This document shows, one piece after another, positions 6,985 through 7,565 of a DNA stretch of 7,565 nucleotides (position 1 is its first letter; each line of letters starts with the position of its first letter). Location: positions 1-7,565 of the forward strand of contig JAHJSJ010000024.1 of the NCBI GenBank assembly GCA_018830415.1. The letters are read 5' to 3'. Under the pieces are notes generated by a model that was not told the DNA's origin, did no database searches, and saw only the letters and a program-made list of their open reading frames with translations. The DNA is from Alphaproteobacteria bacterium (GTDB lineage: Bacteria > Pseudomonadota > Alphaproteobacteria > Sphingomonadales > Sphingomonadaceae). Made by a program: the position numbers and the translations under genes.

Positions 6985-6990
6985 TCCCCT
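6985..6990 (-). promoter_or_regulatory. Ribosome binding site deciding the TTG start of the MFS gene
   Basis: On the minus strand AGGGGA is followed by TCATTC and then TTG. Strong complementarity to the 16S tail at six-base spacing is the main reason to accept TTG as the initiator. The next in-frame Met, at residue 101, is far inside the membrane domain. Confidence 0.7.
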
Positions 6991-7030
6991 ATCGGTATGG
7001 TCTGGTTAAAGGTCAGCCAGAAGGCTGCCG

Positions 7031-7565
7031 TCAGGCGTTATAGGCTGTGCTATCGACTATTCCGGCTTCGGCAAAACCCTTTTTCCGTAAACGGCACGAA
7101 TCGCACAATCCGCACGCCGTGCCATCGGGCGTTGGATCGTAGCACGACCAGCTCCATGCCGGGTCAAGTCCGAGCCGTGCGCATTCGCGGGCGATATCGG
7201 CCTTGGTCATGTGCTGGAGCGGGGCGTGGATCGTGAAGGGCGCGCCCTCAACCCCGGCCTTGGTGCCGAGCCGCGCCGTTTCGGTAAAGCTGGCGATGAA
7301 TTCGGGCCGGCAATCGGGGTAGCCGGAATAGTCGAGCGCATTGACCCCGATGAACACGTCGCGCGCGCCCGCCGCTTCGGCACAGGCTGTGGTCAGCGCG
7401 AGAAACACGAGATTGCGCGCAGGCACATAGGTGACCGGAATATCGTGTCCCACCCCGCCTTTAGGCACATCAATGGCATCCGTTAGCGCCGATCCGCCAA
7501 ACGCGCGCAGATCAAGCGTAATGCAGGTCTGACGTGCCAAGCCCAGCCGCTCGGCAATCCGCGCC
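7031..7565 (-). CDS. queC: 7-cyano-7-deazaguanine synthase QueC, 3' part
   Basis: The frame runs off the right edge, and 178 C-terminal residues are visible before TGA at 7031-7033. QueC is a cytosolic ATP-dependent enzyme that converts 7-carboxy-7-deazaguanine and ammonia to preQ0, a precursor of the queuosine tRNA modification. Seen directly: IPVTYVPARNLVFLALT, the family's hallmark block; VFIGVNALDYSGYPDCRPEF, the substrate-pocket region; and a C-terminal zinc site SCYDPTPDGTACGLCDSC (C-x9-C-x2-C-x2-C). About 50 N-terminal residues, including the ATP-binding SGGxDS loop, lie outside the window, so the true start cannot be seen. The TTG at 7540 is internal (family-like sequence continues upstream). 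The usual partners queD, queE and queF are not in the window. The MFS gene follows on the same strand. Confidence 0.95.
   Translation of the reverse strand, partial: ARIAERLGLARQTCITLDLRAFGGSALTDAIDVPKGGVGHDIPVTYVPARNLVFLALTTACAEAAGARDVFIGVNALDYSGYPDCRPEFIASFTETARLGTKAGVEGAPFTIHAPLQHMTKADIARECARLGLDPAWSWSCYDPTPDGTACGLCDSCRLRKKGFAEAGIVDSTAYNA

Noticed and set aside
7001..7021. Short inverted repeat (TCTGG/CCAGA) between queC and the MFS gene
   Set aside because: It has five base pairs with an 11-base loop and no T run, so it is too weak to call a terminator or attenuator.
7211..7486. A 91-codon + strand frame opposite queC
   Set aside because: It is antisense to a gene with clear QueC motifs and zinc ligands, and has no domain of its own.

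Overview
The window looks like a chromosomal piece of an alphaproteobacterium, most likely a sphingomonad of the Erythrobacteraceae type. I infer this from the GC-rich coding sequence, the gene-transfer-agent (GTA) style tail genes, and an OmpA-like protein whose N-terminus and proline linker resemble those I associate with that family. No search could be run, so the taxonomy is an inference.

Positions 1-3537 (+ strand) hold the 3' end of a GTA-like or phage-like tail-tip operon. In order it carries the end of a DUF2163 baseplate hub protein (5' end outside the window), an NlpC/P60 cell-wall peptidase sharing an ATGA overlap with it, a 726-residue baseplate/host-specificity protein of the GTA gp15 ('megatron') family, and a small DUF2793 protein. 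The order hub, peptidase, gp15-like matches g13-g14-g15 of the Rhodobacter capsulatus GTA. The gp15-like protein is much shorter than the Rhodobacter one and appears to lack its TIM-barrel domain.

Positions 3538-4896 hold a single-gene unit on the + strand. It is a secreted OmpA-family outer-membrane protein (beta-barrel, run of 25 prolines, peptidoglycan-binding OmpA domain), closed by a strong intrinsic terminator with a GCAA tetraloop.

Positions 4897-5373 form a 477-base convergent gap with no convincing gene. It begins with GGGG and a perfect 10-base inverted repeat. A minus-strand reading frame ends at the repeat, so the gap may be the remnant of a mobile element, but this is unproven.

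Positions 5374-7565 (- strand) carry queC (7-cyano-7-deazaguanine synthase, 5' end outside the window) followed 52 bases downstream by a spinster-type MFS transporter. The transporter starts with TTG and has an enlarged hydrophobic middle region.

No tRNA, rRNA, CRISPR array, complete insertion sequence or replication origin was seen. I found no convincing new multi-gene system. The items most worth a second look are the TIM-less gp15 protein, the proline run, the inverted-repeat gap and the pairing of queC with the transporter.
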